Source of the DNA: Paulinella micropora | Lineage: Eukaryota; Cercozoa; Imbricatea; Euglyphida | Assembly (NCBI GenBank): GCA_009731375.1 | Contig: BJOX01000237.1 | Coordinates: 126,682-190,681, forward strand | DNA: 64,000 nucleotides | Reading direction: 5' to 3' | In this document: positions 1 through 14,210 of the stretch, piece by piece | Layout: each line of letters starts with the position of its first letter | How positions within the stretch are numbered: position 1 is the stretch's first letter | Made by a program: the position numbers and the translations under genes | Notes under the pieces: generated by a model | The model's input: only the letters and a program-made list of their open reading frames with translations | Told to the model about the DNA's origin: nothing | The model's database searches: none

Positions 1-110
1 CCCTCCCTCCCTACCTACCTACCTACCTACCTACCTACCTCCCTCCCTCCTCCCTCCCTCCCTCCCTCCCTACCTACCTACCTACCTACCTACCTACGTA
101 CCTACCTACC
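1..110. repeat. CCTA/CCCT microsatellite (intron end)
   Basis: Tandem CCTA and CCCT units run up to an AG acceptor at 114-115, so this is the 3' part of an intron of the kinase gene that starts outside the window. Confidence 0.9.
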
Positions 111-115
111 CATAG

Positions 116-746
116 GCCATATCGCGTACATCCTTCGCTCCACTCTCGAAGCTCTTAAGTATCTTCACCAGACGTGTGGCATCATCCACCGAGACATCAA
201 GCCTGCTAACATCCTCTTCAACTCAGCAGGCACTCTCAAGCTCACTGACTTCGGTATCGCCCACATGATCTCACAAGACAAGGGCGAGGACAATGTCCTC
301 GCTGGCAGCCCTTTGTACATGCCGCCAGAGGTATTCAAAGGGGACCGGCCGGGAACCTGGTCAGACATCTGGTCGACTGGTATCATGGCGTATGAGCTCG
401 TGCATCGAGTAGCGCCTTACGCGCTTGAGGCCACCTCCTTCCTGGCCCTAATGGAGCTCATCGTTACCAACGAACCCCCCACGCTGCCCAAGACAGGGCC
501 TTTGGCCTGCAGCGAGAACCTGCAGCACATCGTTAAGCTCATGTTGGTCAAGGAGCCTAGCAAGCGGGCCAGCGTGGACGAGCTGCTGCAGCACCCCTTC
601 TTGCAAGGCGCTGAACTGCCCGACGAGACTTGGCTGCACTTCCTGGAGAACGGCACGTATCCAGAAGGCCAGGCGGCCAGTCTGGGCGTGGGCTCCCCCA
701 GGATCTGGAACACACTCAAGCGCACTTTCTCGGCCGGGGAAACAAG
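116..746 (+). CDS. Ser/Thr protein kinase, first kinase domain (5'-partial)
   Basis: This exon opens after an AG acceptor at 114-115 and closes at a GT donor at 747. It encodes the C-lobe of a eukaryotic protein kinase: catalytic loop HRDIKPAN near 190-213, magnesium-binding DFG near 247-255, MPPE in place of the usual APE near 319-330, then the SDIWSTG helix and a conserved Arg in a PSKRASVDELLQHPF segment. The N-lobe (glycine loop and VAIK lysine) lies upstream of the window. The overall look is STE/MAP2K-like, but the subfamily is inferred. The exon ends in phase 2, which matches the next exon at 921. A second full kinase domain follows in the same gene at 4567, so the product is a tandem-kinase protein that should phosphorylate Ser/Thr in the cytosol. 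Substrates cannot be inferred. Confidence 0.85.
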
Positions 747-920
747 GTCAATGCTGTGCAATATTCATACTATTTGTGCATGTCTTGTCTTCACGTCTGC
801 GTGGAATGTTTGTATGACTGCTGCATGTATCTATCGATGTATGTCGGTAAACATGTATGTATGTATGTATGTATGCATGTTATATGTGACGGTTGAATGT
901 TGTGCTGTGTGTTGCGCCAG

Positions 921-4254
<3,334 letters not shown>

Positions 4255-4267
4255 GTGACGACTAGCT

Positions 4268-4268
4268 A

Positions 4269-4355
<87 letters not shown>

Positions 4356-4384
4356 CTTATCTATCTATTCTTATCTATCTATTC

Positions 4385-4451
<67 letters not shown>

Positions 4452-4564
4452 ATCTATCTATCTAATCTTTCTACTGACCTACCTACCTACCTACCTACCT
4501 ACCTACCTACCCACCTACCCACCTACCCGCCTACCCGCCTACCTACCTACCTACCTACCTACCT
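4268..4564. repeat. (TCTA)n / (CCTA)n microsatellite in intron
   Basis: Fills the whole intron between the donor at 4255 and the acceptor at 4565-4566. Confidence 0.95.
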
Positions 4565-4566
4565 AG

Positions 4567-5454
4567 GTGACTTTGGGCCAGATCGGGCGCGGAGTGAACG
4601 GGCCCGTGTTCAAGGTGCTGCACCTGCCCACCTGCACGCGCCTCGCGCTCAAGAAGCTGTCGGTCCACACCAAAGCGACCCGCCACCAGCTAGACAAAGA
4701 GCTCAAGATCCTCACCGCCAACGTGTCCTCTGCCAACCTTCTCTCCCTCATGGGCGCCTACTACAACCCGAAAGCAGGAGAGGTCTGCATGGCCTCGGAG
4801 TACTCAGACCTGGGTTGCCTAATGTCCTTCGTGAAAAACAGCGGACCTATCCCTGAAAAACCTCTCTCCTTCCTTGCGCGGCAGATGTTCGTGGGCGTGG
4901 ACGCGCTCCATTCCCACAAGTATGTCCACCGGGACATTAAGCCGGAAAACATCTTGATTTCACACGATGGCCGGATTAAGATCGCAGACTTCGGGCTGGT
5001 GACTGAGTTCACGGACCTGGAGGAGACCAAAGCTTTCCTGGGCACGCTAAGCTTCCTGAGTCCAGAGCGCATCTTAACCGAACCGTACAGCTACCCGGCT
5101 GATATCTGGGCGCTGGGCTGTTCGATTATCTTTTGCGCAATGGGCAAGTTAGATATAGCCAGTTGTAACTACTGGGAGGTGAGAGACAAGGTATTGCAAG
5201 GGCAGGTTAACACGCTTGACAAGGATAATTTCTCTAAGGAGATGCATGACTTTGTGGCCAAGTGCTTGACAAGAGATCCGAAGGACCGGCTCACTTCTGA
5301 GCAAGCGCTGGCTCACCCGTGGCTGCGGCGGGAACAGGACAAGCCAAGCACCGAGACCAAGCTGTGGCTGGAGCAGCTGCAGGACCAAGGCTCGAGAGAT
5401 GACGTAGACGTAGTCTTCGAAAAACTCGTCGAGTATCACGGCTTAGAAGCTTGA
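4567..5454 (+). CDS. Ser/Thr protein kinase, second kinase domain
   Basis: A complete kinase fold in one exon. It has the glycine loop IGRGVNGPV, the ATP-binding lysine in LALKKL, catalytic loop HRDIKPEN near 4930, DFG near 4990, SPE replacing APE near 5060, the PADIWALG helix and the DPKDRLT-ALAHPWL tail. It follows the linker in phase 0 after an AG acceptor. All catalytic residues are present, so it is predicted to be active. The N-lobe opening (DLVTLGQIGRG) resembles MAP2K-type kinases, but the activation segment is not diagnostic. The frame ends at TGA 5452-5454, yet the same frame continues open to a splice donor at 5778 (see next entry). The true C-terminus is therefore uncertain. Confidence 0.88.
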   Translation: MTLGQIGRGVNGPVFKVLHLPTCTRLALKKLSVHTKATRHQLDKELKILTANVSSANLLSLMGAYYNPKAGEVCMASEYSDLGCLMSFVKNSGPIPEKPLSFLARQMFVGVDALHSHKYVHRDIKPENILISHDGRIKIADFGLVTEFTDLEETKAFLGTLSFLSPERILTEPYSYPADIWALGCSIIFCAMGKLDIASCNYWEVRDKVLQGQVNTLDKDNFSKEMHDFVAKCLTRDPKDRLTSEQALAHPWLRREQDKPSTETKLWLEQLQDQGSRDDVDVVFEKLVEYHGLEA

Positions 5455-5777
5455 GACTTTATGTGGGAAGGGACGGACGGGAAAGACGGCGTTGCAACGT
5501 CACCGTTCTCGAAAGCCGCCCCATCTCCCAGAGCCCCGCCCCCGTACTCCCTCACCAACAGCACACACAAACCCCCTTCGCATTCTCCGACCGACAACAA
5601 CAAACCGCCCTCTGCCATCAAACTCTCCCGGAGCAGTTCGGACCCTCCTTCCCTTACTCCCAACAGAAATAGTGTCTCCTCCTCCTCCTCCTCCTCCTCC
5701 TTCCCCGTGACGCCCTCCGTCGCGTCTAGATCAAGCAGTCTGTCTATCACTGAAGGGTCGCCAAACACAGTAACCAG
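5455..5777 (+). CDS. Ser/Pro-rich in-frame extension after TGA
   Basis: This is 107 open codons in the same frame as the kinase, directly after TGA 5452-5454. Composition is Ser/Pro/Asn-rich with a run of eight or more Ser near 5675-5700, like the linkers elsewhere in this gene. It ends at AACCAG/GTAACT, a consensus donor, in phase 2. The acceptors at 7722-7723 and 7807-7808 both continue in that phase. I infer that it is coding, and that the TGA is a nonsense change, a sequencing error or a readthrough site. The alternative is that the gene ends at the TGA and the open frame is chance. Confidence 0.5.
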
Positions 5778-5784
5778 GTAACTT

Positions 5785-6660
5785 GCATTGTATTGTATTG
5801 TATTGAATGTAGTGTGATGTATTTTAATGTATTATATTGTAATGAATTTTCTTGTCTTGTATTGTATTGTATTGTATTGTACTGTACTGTACTGTACTGT
5901 ATTGTATTGTGTTGAATTAGATTGTATTGTATTGTATTGTATTGTTATATTGTATTGTATTATATTATATTGTATTGTATTGTATTGTATTGTAATGTAT
6001 TGTATTGTATTGTAATTGTAATTGTAGTTGTAATTATAATTGTAATTGTAATTGTAATTGTATTGTATTGCATTGTATTGCATTGTATTGCATTGTATTG
6101 TATTGTATTGTATTGTATTGTATTGTATTGTATTGCATTTTATTGTATTGTATTGCAAAGCAAAGTGTGTATTGCATGCTATTGTATGGTATTTTACTGT
6201 ATTGTAATGTACTGTACTGTACTGTATTGTACTGTATTGTACTCTATTGTATTGTATTGTATTGTATTGCATTTTAATTGTATTTTAATTGTATTGTATT
6301 GTATTGTATTGTATTGTATTGTATTGTGTTGTTCGTTTTGTTTTGTTTGTTTTGTTTGTTTTGTATTCTAATTTTATTACATTACATTATACTGCATAGT
6401 ATTGTAATGTATTGTATTGTATTGTATTGTATTGTATTGTATTGCATTGCATAGCATTGCATTGCATGGCATTGTATTGTAGTGTAGTGTATTGTATTGT
6501 ATTGTATTGTATTGTATTGTATTGTATTGTATTGTATTGTACTGTACTGTACTGTATTTTATTGTATTGTATTGTATTGTATTGTATTGTACTGTATTGT
6601 ATTGTATTGTATTGTATTGTATTGTATTGTATTGTATCACATTGTATGTTAATGTATTGT
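5785..6660. repeat. (TATTG)n pentanucleotide tract
   Basis: About 870 bp of TATTG/TACTG/TAATG pentamers. It is probably the first half of one large intron from 5778 to 7723 or 7808. Translations rich in YCIVL are repeat artefacts. Confidence 0.95.
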
Positions 6661-6712
6661 GTTATAGGACTAGGAGTAGTAGTGTGTCGACCACACGTGC
6701 GCCCAGGCCGCG

Positions 6713-7722
6713 GTACATACATACATACATACATACATACATACATGCATACATACATACATACATACATAAATACATTCATACAGACATACAGACAGAC
6801 AGACAGACAGACATACATACATACATACATACATTCATACAGACATACATACAGACATATACACCTACATACATACATACATACATACATACATACATAC
6901 ATACATACATACATGCATACATACATACATACATGCATACATGCATACATACATACATACATACATACATACATGCATACATACATACATGCATGCATGC
7001 ATGCATGTGCATACATACATACATACATACATACATACATGCATGCATACATACATACATACATACATACATACATACATACATACATGCATGCATACAT
7101 GCATACATACATACATACGTATATACGTACATACATACATGCATACATACATACATACATACATACATACATACATGCATACATGCATACATGCATACAT
7201 ACATACATACATACATATACATACATACATGCATGCATGAATGCATGCGCATTCATGCATGCATACATACATACATACAGACATACATACATACATGCAT
7301 ACATACATGCAAACACAGACACACACACACACACGCACACACACACACACATACATACATACATACGTACGTACATACATACATACAGACATACATACAT
7401 ACATACATACATGCATACATACACACATACACACATACAGACATACATACATACATACATACATACATACATACATACACACAGACACCACACATACTCA
7501 CACACACACACACATACACACACGCACGCACACACGCACACACACACACACATACATACATACATACATACATACATACATACTTACATACTCACATACA
7601 TACATACATACATACATACATACATACATACGTACATACATACATACTTACCTACCTACCTACCTACCCACCTACCTACCTACCTACCTACCTACCTACC
7701 TACCTACCTACCCACCCACCCA
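6713..7722. repeat. (ACAT)n kilobase-scale microsatellite
   Basis: About 1 kb of ACAT units with GCAT, ACAG and CA blocks, ending in CCTA units before a CAG acceptor at 7721-7723. Long open frames on both strands here are repeat translations. Confidence 0.95.
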
Positions 7723-7723
7723 G

Positions 7724-7763
7724 GTCGGCGCCTCCTGAACCGCCTGGTGTGGCCGGCAGCTCG

Positions 7764-7804
<41 letters not shown>

Positions 7805-7898
7805 CTAGCTCGGCGCCTCCCAAGCCACCTGGTGTTGCTGGCAGCTCTCTCGCTCCCCTCTCCTCAGACAGCGTGCCGCGCAAGAACGCTTCCCTGCG
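7724..7898 (+). CDS. Two copies of a Ser/Pro exon ([13 protein letters not shown])
   Basis: An exon-like segment is present twice, separated by an ACTT microsatellite: 7724 to about 7767 ([13 protein letters not shown]) and 7809-7898 ([13 protein letters not shown] plus a further 17 residues). Both start after an AG acceptor and both accept the phase-2 donor at 5778. The first copy has no obvious donor. The second ends at CG/GTAGCC with donor GT at 7899-7900; if unspliced it would stop at TAG 7900-7902. The second copy looks like the used exon and the first like a decayed duplicate. No domain is recognised. Confidence 0.5.
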
Positions 7899-7916
7899 GT
7901 AGCCGTGGCGCGCTCG

Positions 7917-7970
<54 letters not shown>

Positions 7971-8084
7971 GTAATATTATACATATATATATATAATATT
8001 ACATTATATATATATGTATGAAAAACATATATATATATTTGTATACATATATACATATATATATGTATGTATGTATGTATGTAT

Positions 8085-8134
<50 letters not shown>

Positions 8135-8370
8135 CCTCCCTCCCTCTCTCTCTCTCTCTCTCTCCCCTCTCCCTCCCCCCTCCCCNNNNNNNNNNNNNNN
8201 NNNNNNNNNNNNNNNNNNNNNNNNNNNNNNNNNNNNNNNNNNNNNNNNNNNNNNNNNNNNNNNNNNNNNNNNNNNNNNNNNNNNNNNNNNNNNNNNNNNN
8301 NNNNNNNNNNNNNNNNNNNNNNNNNNNNNNNNNNNNNNNNNNNNNNNNNNNNNNNNNNNNNNNNNNNNNN

Positions 8371-8417
<47 letters not shown>
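7917..8417. repeat. TC/TA microsatellites, N gap and poly-C
   Basis: TC and TA dinucleotide tracts run into an assembly gap (8186-8370) followed by 47 C residues. This is a low-complexity gap edge with no gene signal. Confidence 0.95.
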
Positions 8418-8419
<2 letters not shown>

Positions 8420-8454
8420 TCTCTCTCTCACTCTCTCTCCACAACCTATCTAGT

Positions 8455-8915
8455 CCCGACCCTAACCTCTCCAGTTTCGCGGTGCGCCCCGTCCTCCCGT
8501 CGCGCGCACGATCAGAAAGCATAGCCAGCATCGAGGTCACTTACTGACTTTCTTATCTAGTCATTCAATCTCGTTCGTTCATTCACTCATTCACTTAGTG
8601 ACTTTCTTATCTAGTCATTCATTCTCATTCGTTCATTCACTCATTCATCGCACGTCTGCCAACATGGATGCCACTTACTTACTTAATCCATTCATTCATT
8701 CATTCATTCATTCATTCATTCATCCATCCACCCATCCATCCATCCATCCATCCATCCATTAATTCATGCACTTCACTTCACTTCACTTCACTCACTCACT
8801 CACGCACTCATTCATTCATTCATCATTCATTCATTCATTCATTCATTCATCTATTCATTTTACTTTGCTGGCCTCCCGCCGCGCGCGGCCAACATGGAGG
8901 TCACTTACTTACTTA
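8455..8915 (+). pseudogene. Three decayed copies of a short exon-like segment
   Basis: Related fragments end near 8540, 8675 and 8912. Each has a GCCAACATGGAGGTCACTTA-like core (first copy GCCAGCATCGAGGTCACTTA) and sits between ATTC repeats. They look like duplicated and decayed pieces of one exon. None has clean splice sites on both sides. Confidence 0.35.
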
Positions 8916-9290
8916 CTTAGTCATTCACTCATTCATCCATCCATCCATCCATCCATCCATCCATCCATCCATCCATCCATCCATCCATTCATTCATTCAT
9001 TCGTTCATTCATTCATTCATTCGTTCGTTCGTTCGTTCATTCATTCATTCATTCATTCATTCATTCATTCATCCATCCATCCATCCATCCATTTCATTCC
9101 ATTCCATTCATTCATTTCATTTCATTCATTTATTCATTCATTCATTCATTCATTCATTCGCTCATTCGTTCGTTCGTTCGTTCGTTCGTTCATTCATTCG
9201 TTGATTCATTCATTCATTCATTCATTCATTCGTTCATTCGTTCATTCATTTATTCATTCATTTGATTGATTGCTCGTGTATCCATTCACG
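8566..9290. repeat. (ATTC)n / (ATCC)n microsatellite
   Basis: Long ATTC array with ATCC and GTTC blocks. The IHSFIHSF translation is an artefact. Confidence 0.95.
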
Positions 9291-9303
9291 TGGTGTTGTG
9301 CAG

Positions 9304-9376
9304 GCGCGGCGCAGAGCAAGGCGGACGTCGACCCCCTCCACCGTGGCGGTAAACACACACACACACACACACACAT

Positions 9377-9410
<34 letters not shown>

Positions 9411-9513
9411 GCATACATGCATACATATATATGTCTGCAGGTGCACTTGGACCCGATTGGGCGACGCCCCGTGTCCGGGAACACCGGTAGTCGGACACAC
9501 AGACATACATACA

Positions 9514-9547
<34 letters not shown>

Positions 9548-9549
9548 CA

Positions 9550-9580
<31 letters not shown>

Positions 9581-9658
9581 CATACACATACATACATACA
9601 TACATATTTACATACATACATACGTCCATACATGCATACATACACATACATGCATACA

Positions 9659-9691
<33 letters not shown>

Positions 9692-10546
9692 GCATACATA
9701 CACAGGTTCCACTCCTGTGGAGACCAAGCGCAAGCTTGAGCTGAGGCAGTCCGTGTCGGCGGACCACTCCCCGGTCAAGAAACGCACCTTGTTCATGCCC
9801 GACTCGGGGGTGGAGTCGAACATCGAAGCCGTGCTGGACGAACACCCGTTCTCCGGTACATTCATTCATGTGTTTTCATATATGGCTTGTAATGGCTTCA
9901 TGCATGGCTTATGGTGGCTTCATGCATGGCTCACGATGGCTTCATGTATGGCTTACGTGCACATATACCCACTGAACTATTCGCGCGCACAGCATGTCGC
10001 AGCATCTCCGGTACATACTACTATCATGTATATAGTCGGCTCGGATTCCGGAATCAGCGGGCTGTCCTCGGACGAGCCCTCCCCCGCGCCGCCGCCGCAC
10101 ACAGCTCCGAGCGATTCCTCACTCCCCGTGCTGCACGACCCGCCAAGCAGCAGCAACCACAGCAAGCCTGGTGGTCTCTCCTTGCTACTAGCTGACAGTC
10201 CCAAGACACCCCTAAAAGGTGCGGATCTGGGCTTTTCCCTCAACTTAGAGCCTAGTGCGATCGAGTCGATCATCACACCGCTAGACGATGCGCCACCGAT
10301 CGATATCGTCGAGACCACTTCCCCCTCGGACAAAGATGAGAAGCATATCTCGGTTGCGATCGATTTGTCGCCTAGCAGTGATGTGCACTTCCGCATGAGC
10401 GAGTCCGACGCAGCCTCCACCACCTTGGCAGAGACCAAATTGGACATACGATCAGTGTCTAGCAGTATATTGCACAGCACAGTACGCAGCGATTTCCTCA
10501 ACTTCTCGCCCACTCTTCGAGACATTATACAAACTCTGTCGGCCAG
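9304..10546 (+). CDS. Downstream Ser/Pro-rich exons of the kinase-gene region
   Basis: Candidate exons are 9304-9349, 9440-9485, 9706-9855 and 10036-10546, each with AG acceptor and GT donor. The 9440, 9706 and 10036 exons connect in phase. The peptide is acidic and Ser/Pro/Asp-rich (KKRTLFMPDSGVESN, SDSGISGLSSDEPSP), again like a disordered regulatory tail. A short segment near 10425-10540 (DIRSVSSSILHS, FSPTLRDIIQTL) looks more structured. The exons either continue the tandem-kinase transcript or form a separate downstream gene. The missing link is the phase between 7898 and 9304, which I could not fix. No known domain is recognised. Confidence 0.55.
9350..9705. repeat. (AC)n, (AT)n and (ACAT)n in introns
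   Basis: Microsatellites on either side of the small exon 9440-9485. Confidence 0.9.
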
Positions 10547-10809
10547 GTTTGTCCCAACTTCACAATTATATACACTACAGCCTTGTGCCTTTCCTTGTTG
10601 CATAAAAAAGCGCGTCATTTGCTAGTCCAATCCATGCATGCACAGTCGGACTGGTCGACTCATCCCTTGCACATCCTTTTATATGGATTTTGATTGAGCA
10701 AAAAATATTCAATAAGAAGACAAAAATTGATAGGTCGAAACTGTACTGCTTGTGGCATGCTATAGTTATGGTTTCACGGAGCTGCAGTGTGCGATCTTGC
10801 TGGCCAAGA

Positions 10810-11070
10810 AGGTATACCATGTATTATGTATCATGCATTGTGTATTATTATGTATTATGTATTACGCATTATGTATTATGTATGCAACTTTATTATGCAT
10901 TATGTATTATGTATTATGTATTCTGTAAAATGCACTGTGTACTATGTATTATATATTATGTATTATGTATTATGTATTATGTATTATGTATTATGTATCA
11001 TATATCTTGTATAATGTATGACGTATGATGTATCATGCATTATGTATGACGCATCATACATATTCCGTAT
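10810..11070. repeat. (TATTATG)n heptanucleotide tract
   Basis: Imperfect TATTATG/TATTACG units in the intron after the donor at 10547. Two short segments resembling part of the 11197 exon sit on either side (about 10788-10811 and 11104-11131). Confidence 0.9.
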
Positions 11071-11196
11071 CATGTGTTTACTCAAATAAATCACTATCTT
11101 AGTTCCATCTCGCGATCCTGCTGCCCGAGTTATGCATTATGTATTATGCATTACGTGGCATGTTATTACTCAAAATCACTGTCTCATTGTGTCAGG

Positions 11197-11324
11197 TCAA
11201 TCTGGAGATCCTGCTGCCCGATGTCTCGAGTGACAGCTCCCCCGGGCACCTCGCCTGGCGCACAATCCGCCCCGACCCGACAGACAGACAAAACACCGAA
11301 CTAAACCAAGGAGTTGTGAGCTAG
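11197..11324 (+). CDS. Candidate terminal exon
   Basis: It follows a GTGTCAG acceptor. Two frames are open: one gives NLEILLPDVSSDSSPG and stops at TAG 11322-11324; the other, which fits the phase-2 donor at 10547, gives RSIWRSCCP and stops earlier. The first looks more protein-like, so the join is unresolved. After the stop a TC repeat begins, consistent with the end of the gene. Confidence 0.4.
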
Positions 11325-11334
11325 CTGCCTGTGC

Positions 11335-11335
11335 G

Positions 11336-11408
<73 letters not shown>

Positions 11409-11472
11409 GCCAAACACTGTGCTTAGTGTATGCTTAACGTTTGTAGATTTATGCCGAAAAAAAACCTACTAT

Positions 11473-11558
<86 letters not shown>

Positions 11559-11565
11559 ACTACTA

Positions 11566-11603
<38 letters not shown>

Positions 11604-12546
11604 AATAATAGTGCTTCTCTGTCAATGGCTGATGCAAATCTGCACATGCGCCTCCATCGTCTCACCCGTGAGGGGAGTACGAAGAATTGNNNNNNNNNNN
11701 NNNNNNNNNNNNNNNNNNNNNNNNNNNNNNNNNNNNNNNNNNNNNNNNNNNNNNNNNNNNNNNNNNNNNNNNNNNNNNNNNNNNNNNNNNNNNNNNNNNN
11801 NNNNNNNNNNNNNNNNNNNNNNNNNNNNNNNNNNNNNNNNNNNNNNNNNNNNNNNNNNNNNNNNNNNNNNNNNNNNNNNNNNNNNNNNNNNNNNNNNNNN
11901 NNNNNNNNNNNNNNNNNNNNNNNNNNNNNNNNNNNNNNNNNNNNNNNNNNNNNNNNNNNNNNNNNNNNNNNNNNNNNNNNNNNNNNNNNNNNNNNNNNNN
12001 NNNNNNNNNNNNNNNNNNNNNNNNNNNNNNNNNNNNNNNNNNNNNNNNNNNNNNNNNNNNNNNNNNNNNNNNNNNNNNNNNNNNNNNNNNNNNNNNNNNN
12101 NNNNNNNNNNNNNNNNNNNNNNNNNNNNNNNNNNNNNNNNNNNNNNNNNNNNNNNNNNNNNNNNNNNNNNNNNNNNNNNNNNNNNNNNNNNNNNNNNNNN
12201 NNNNNNNNNNNNNNNNNNNNNNNNNNNNNNNNNNNNNNNNNNNNNNNNNNNNNNNNNNNNNNNNNNNNNNNNNNNNNNNNNNNNNNNNNNNNNNNNNNNN
12301 NNNNNNNNNNNNNNNNNNNNNNNNNNNNNNNNNNNNNNNNNNNNNNNNNNTAATAATAATAATAATAATAATAATGTATCTCCTGCCAATTGCTGAGCCA
12401 AAAGGCCATGTGCATCCAGTCCTCCATTCCATAAGGAAAGTCTCCACACCAATCGGTGGAATAAAGGAAGTGACGGCATAGAACATTACTCTAGGAGCTT
12501 TATACCAATCAGCCTATGGAAAGGGACCGATGGCCTATGTACTCCC

Positions 12547-12592
<46 letters not shown>
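11335..12592. repeat. TC, ACT and AAT microsatellites around an N gap
   Basis: TC tract 11335-11404, ACT array 11466-11563, AAT array 11567-11610, N gap 11690-12350, AAT arrays 12351-12374 and 12548-12592. Unique sequence between them shows no gene. Confidence 0.95.
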
Positions 12593-13639
12593 CACGATAA
12601 TAACAGTAGAAATAGTAGGCACTAGTTTAGTAATTCGTTGTAGTAGAAGTAAGCATAGTGGCAGATGTATTAGTAACAGTGATAGGGATAGAGTCTTGTT
12701 TATAACAGTGGGGCCTGGTTCAACTCAGAGCTTCCCGTGTGGCAAAATAATGTTGTTGAAGGAAGTAGAGAGAACGCCACACACATGCCCGACACACCAC
12801 AGAGCAAGGAATATTTCCCCATGATTCTTGAAGCTTCATCCAAGCATATTTAGAGTTAGTGATAATCACATTATTACACTGGCGACTGCTTTCTATATTG
12901 CTTCCTGTTTCCCCATGCTAACTGACACACAACCGAAAACTTATTACATATATTATCACACTATCTATATATTTGTCTATGATATTATAATTACGTATAT
13001 ATTCTATACAATATAATATATATCATATACATATTAGTCATTATTACTCAATATCGGTATTACATTATATATATATATATATATATATATATTTAAACAT
13101 AGTACCATTTGTATGTACATTGATCTGACGTATACGATTTCCTTCTTTCTTTCTCTTTCCCTTTTTTGCTCTCAAACAATCATTTCCTTTGTCAACTTAC
13201 CTTTACGTTAGAAATTAACGAAATGCAAGTGTTTTGTTTCAATTCAGAGTGGCAGAATAAACTTGTTCAGATTTCGGATCCGGCAGAGCCGACGTGTGAT
13301 AGATTTAGATAGAGAGGTGTTTTGGCCTATGTATCGATGGACAAATTTGAAGGTCCGGGTAGGAAAACTAGCCTGTTAACCGGAGGCTCCAGGATCCCAG
13401 TTGTCTACCACTATTTTACTAAGTCACACTGAGATTCAAAAGAACCAAAAAGGCCGGAAACCAACCTCACCAAATCGGTAATGTATGAACATAAAGACAA
13501 TTCGCCACCAGTACCAGAAAATATGGTAATACAGAAATAATTACTAAGTATTAAGAGTGAAGATACCGTAACTGTATGGTTATGCTGTAGTGGACTAGGA
13601 TCTAATTAATTTGTCCAATGCTCCCCCTTAATTAGGGCC
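12593..13639. other. Gene-free AT-rich sequence
   Basis: No open frame, splice pattern or RNA gene is evident. A TA dinucleotide run lies at 13065-13092. Confidence 0.6.
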
Positions 13640-13816
13640 TAGCAATGGTCAATTTTATTGATAATAGTATTCAGTAGTCATACCGGCCCACCCCAAGGAC
13701 AATTACCTATTTTACCTATATCACTCTAAGTGTAACGGTGAATTCAAAGGATGTTGGGGCACTTAGTGACGTGTCAGTAATTATTCAAATCTCTCAGTAA
13801 ACTAAAGTATGAACCC
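13640..13816 (+). repeat. Direct repeat, left copy (candidate LTR end)
   Basis: About 177 bp that matches 38452-38626 at roughly 95 percent by eye, same orientation. The pair flanks the viral element plus the decayed gag-like region. An ATG at 13809 near its right end opens the interrupted frame; the right copy has ACG there. A terminal repeat of a host retroelement is the likeliest reading, but the outer boundary is not clear. Confidence 0.7.
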
Positions 13817-13855
13817 ACTAGACGAGACAATACGAACCCTCTCGTCTAGTGGGTT
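13812..13855. other. Perfect 15-bp hairpin beside the insertion site
   Basis: AACCCACTAGACGAG (13812-13826) and its exact complement CTCGTCTAGTGGGTT (13841-13855) with a 14-nt loop, seven bases before the viral terminal repeat. The matching region of the right-hand direct repeat lacks the left arm, so the hairpin arose on this side. Confidence 0.85.
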
Positions 13856-13856
13856 A

Positions 13857-13862
13857 TGGGTC
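13857..13862. other. Target-site duplication, left copy
   Basis: TGGGTC abuts the left terminal repeat and TGGGCC (35615-35620) abuts the right one. Five of six bases match, and six is the usual Polinton length. Confidence 0.75.
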
Positions 13863-14012
13863 AGTAGTTGATAACCTAGAACTCGGCAAGAATTTTTTGC
13901 AAATTCTCGCCTCTTCTAGGTTGTTGCAACGGCTCCAATTGATTATAAATACAAAGAAACAAAAACAGACAAATAGCCTTCTACTAAATAACGATAGCAC
14001 ACTACGAGAAAA
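13863..14012 (+). repeat. Left terminal inverted repeat
   Basis: About 150 bp matching the complement of 35477-35614 at more than 90 percent apart from one 12-bp length difference near 13985. It starts AGTAGTTGATAACC. Confidence 0.93.
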
Positions 14013-14210
14013 CATATATACATCATTAAATTGCACTTTTTCGTCTTCCTCTTTAGAAGCAACTCCGTTTCAACCACCTACCACACACAACACTGAGTAT
14101 GGTAGATAATTTTTTTTTGAAATGAGGAGGGCTTTCGCCCAATTTTTGAATTAAATTACACACTAGTTTATACTCCTATGTGCAAAAGGAGTTAGTGGTT
14201 GTAACCACTT
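14013..14210. other. Spacer between left TIR and first gene
   Basis: About 200 bp of AT-rich sequence without a convincing gene. A short open frame through the TIR is not supported. Confidence 0.6.

Larger units (their letters stand above)
13809..13862 (+). pseudogene. 5' piece of an ORF split by the viral insertion
   Basis: ATG 13809 opens 18 codons (MNPLDETIRTLSSSGLWV) that run exactly to the left end of the viral element, within the 6-bp target duplication. Skipping the element and one duplication copy, the frame continues without shift at 35621. The piece contains a perfect 15-bp inverted repeat. Function is unknown. It is probably the start of a gag-like ORF of the retroelement remnant at 35.6-38.3 kb. 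Confidence 0.6.

Noticed and set aside
6713-7722. Possible CRISPR array or satellite
   Set aside because: Units are 4 bp with no unique spacers; it is a plain microsatellite.
5827-7902. Long open frames rich in YCIVLYC, HTYIHT or MYVCMYV on both strands
   Set aside because: They are translations of TATTG and ACAT microsatellites. No stop arises in the repeat unit, and all frames and both strands are equally open.
8371-8417. Poly-C tract as a telomere or structural signal
   Set aside because: It directly abuts an N gap, as the poly-G tracts at 53.4-53.7 kb do. These look like assembly edges.
8668-9269. IHSFIHSF open frame
   Set aside because: Translation of an ATTC tetranucleotide array.
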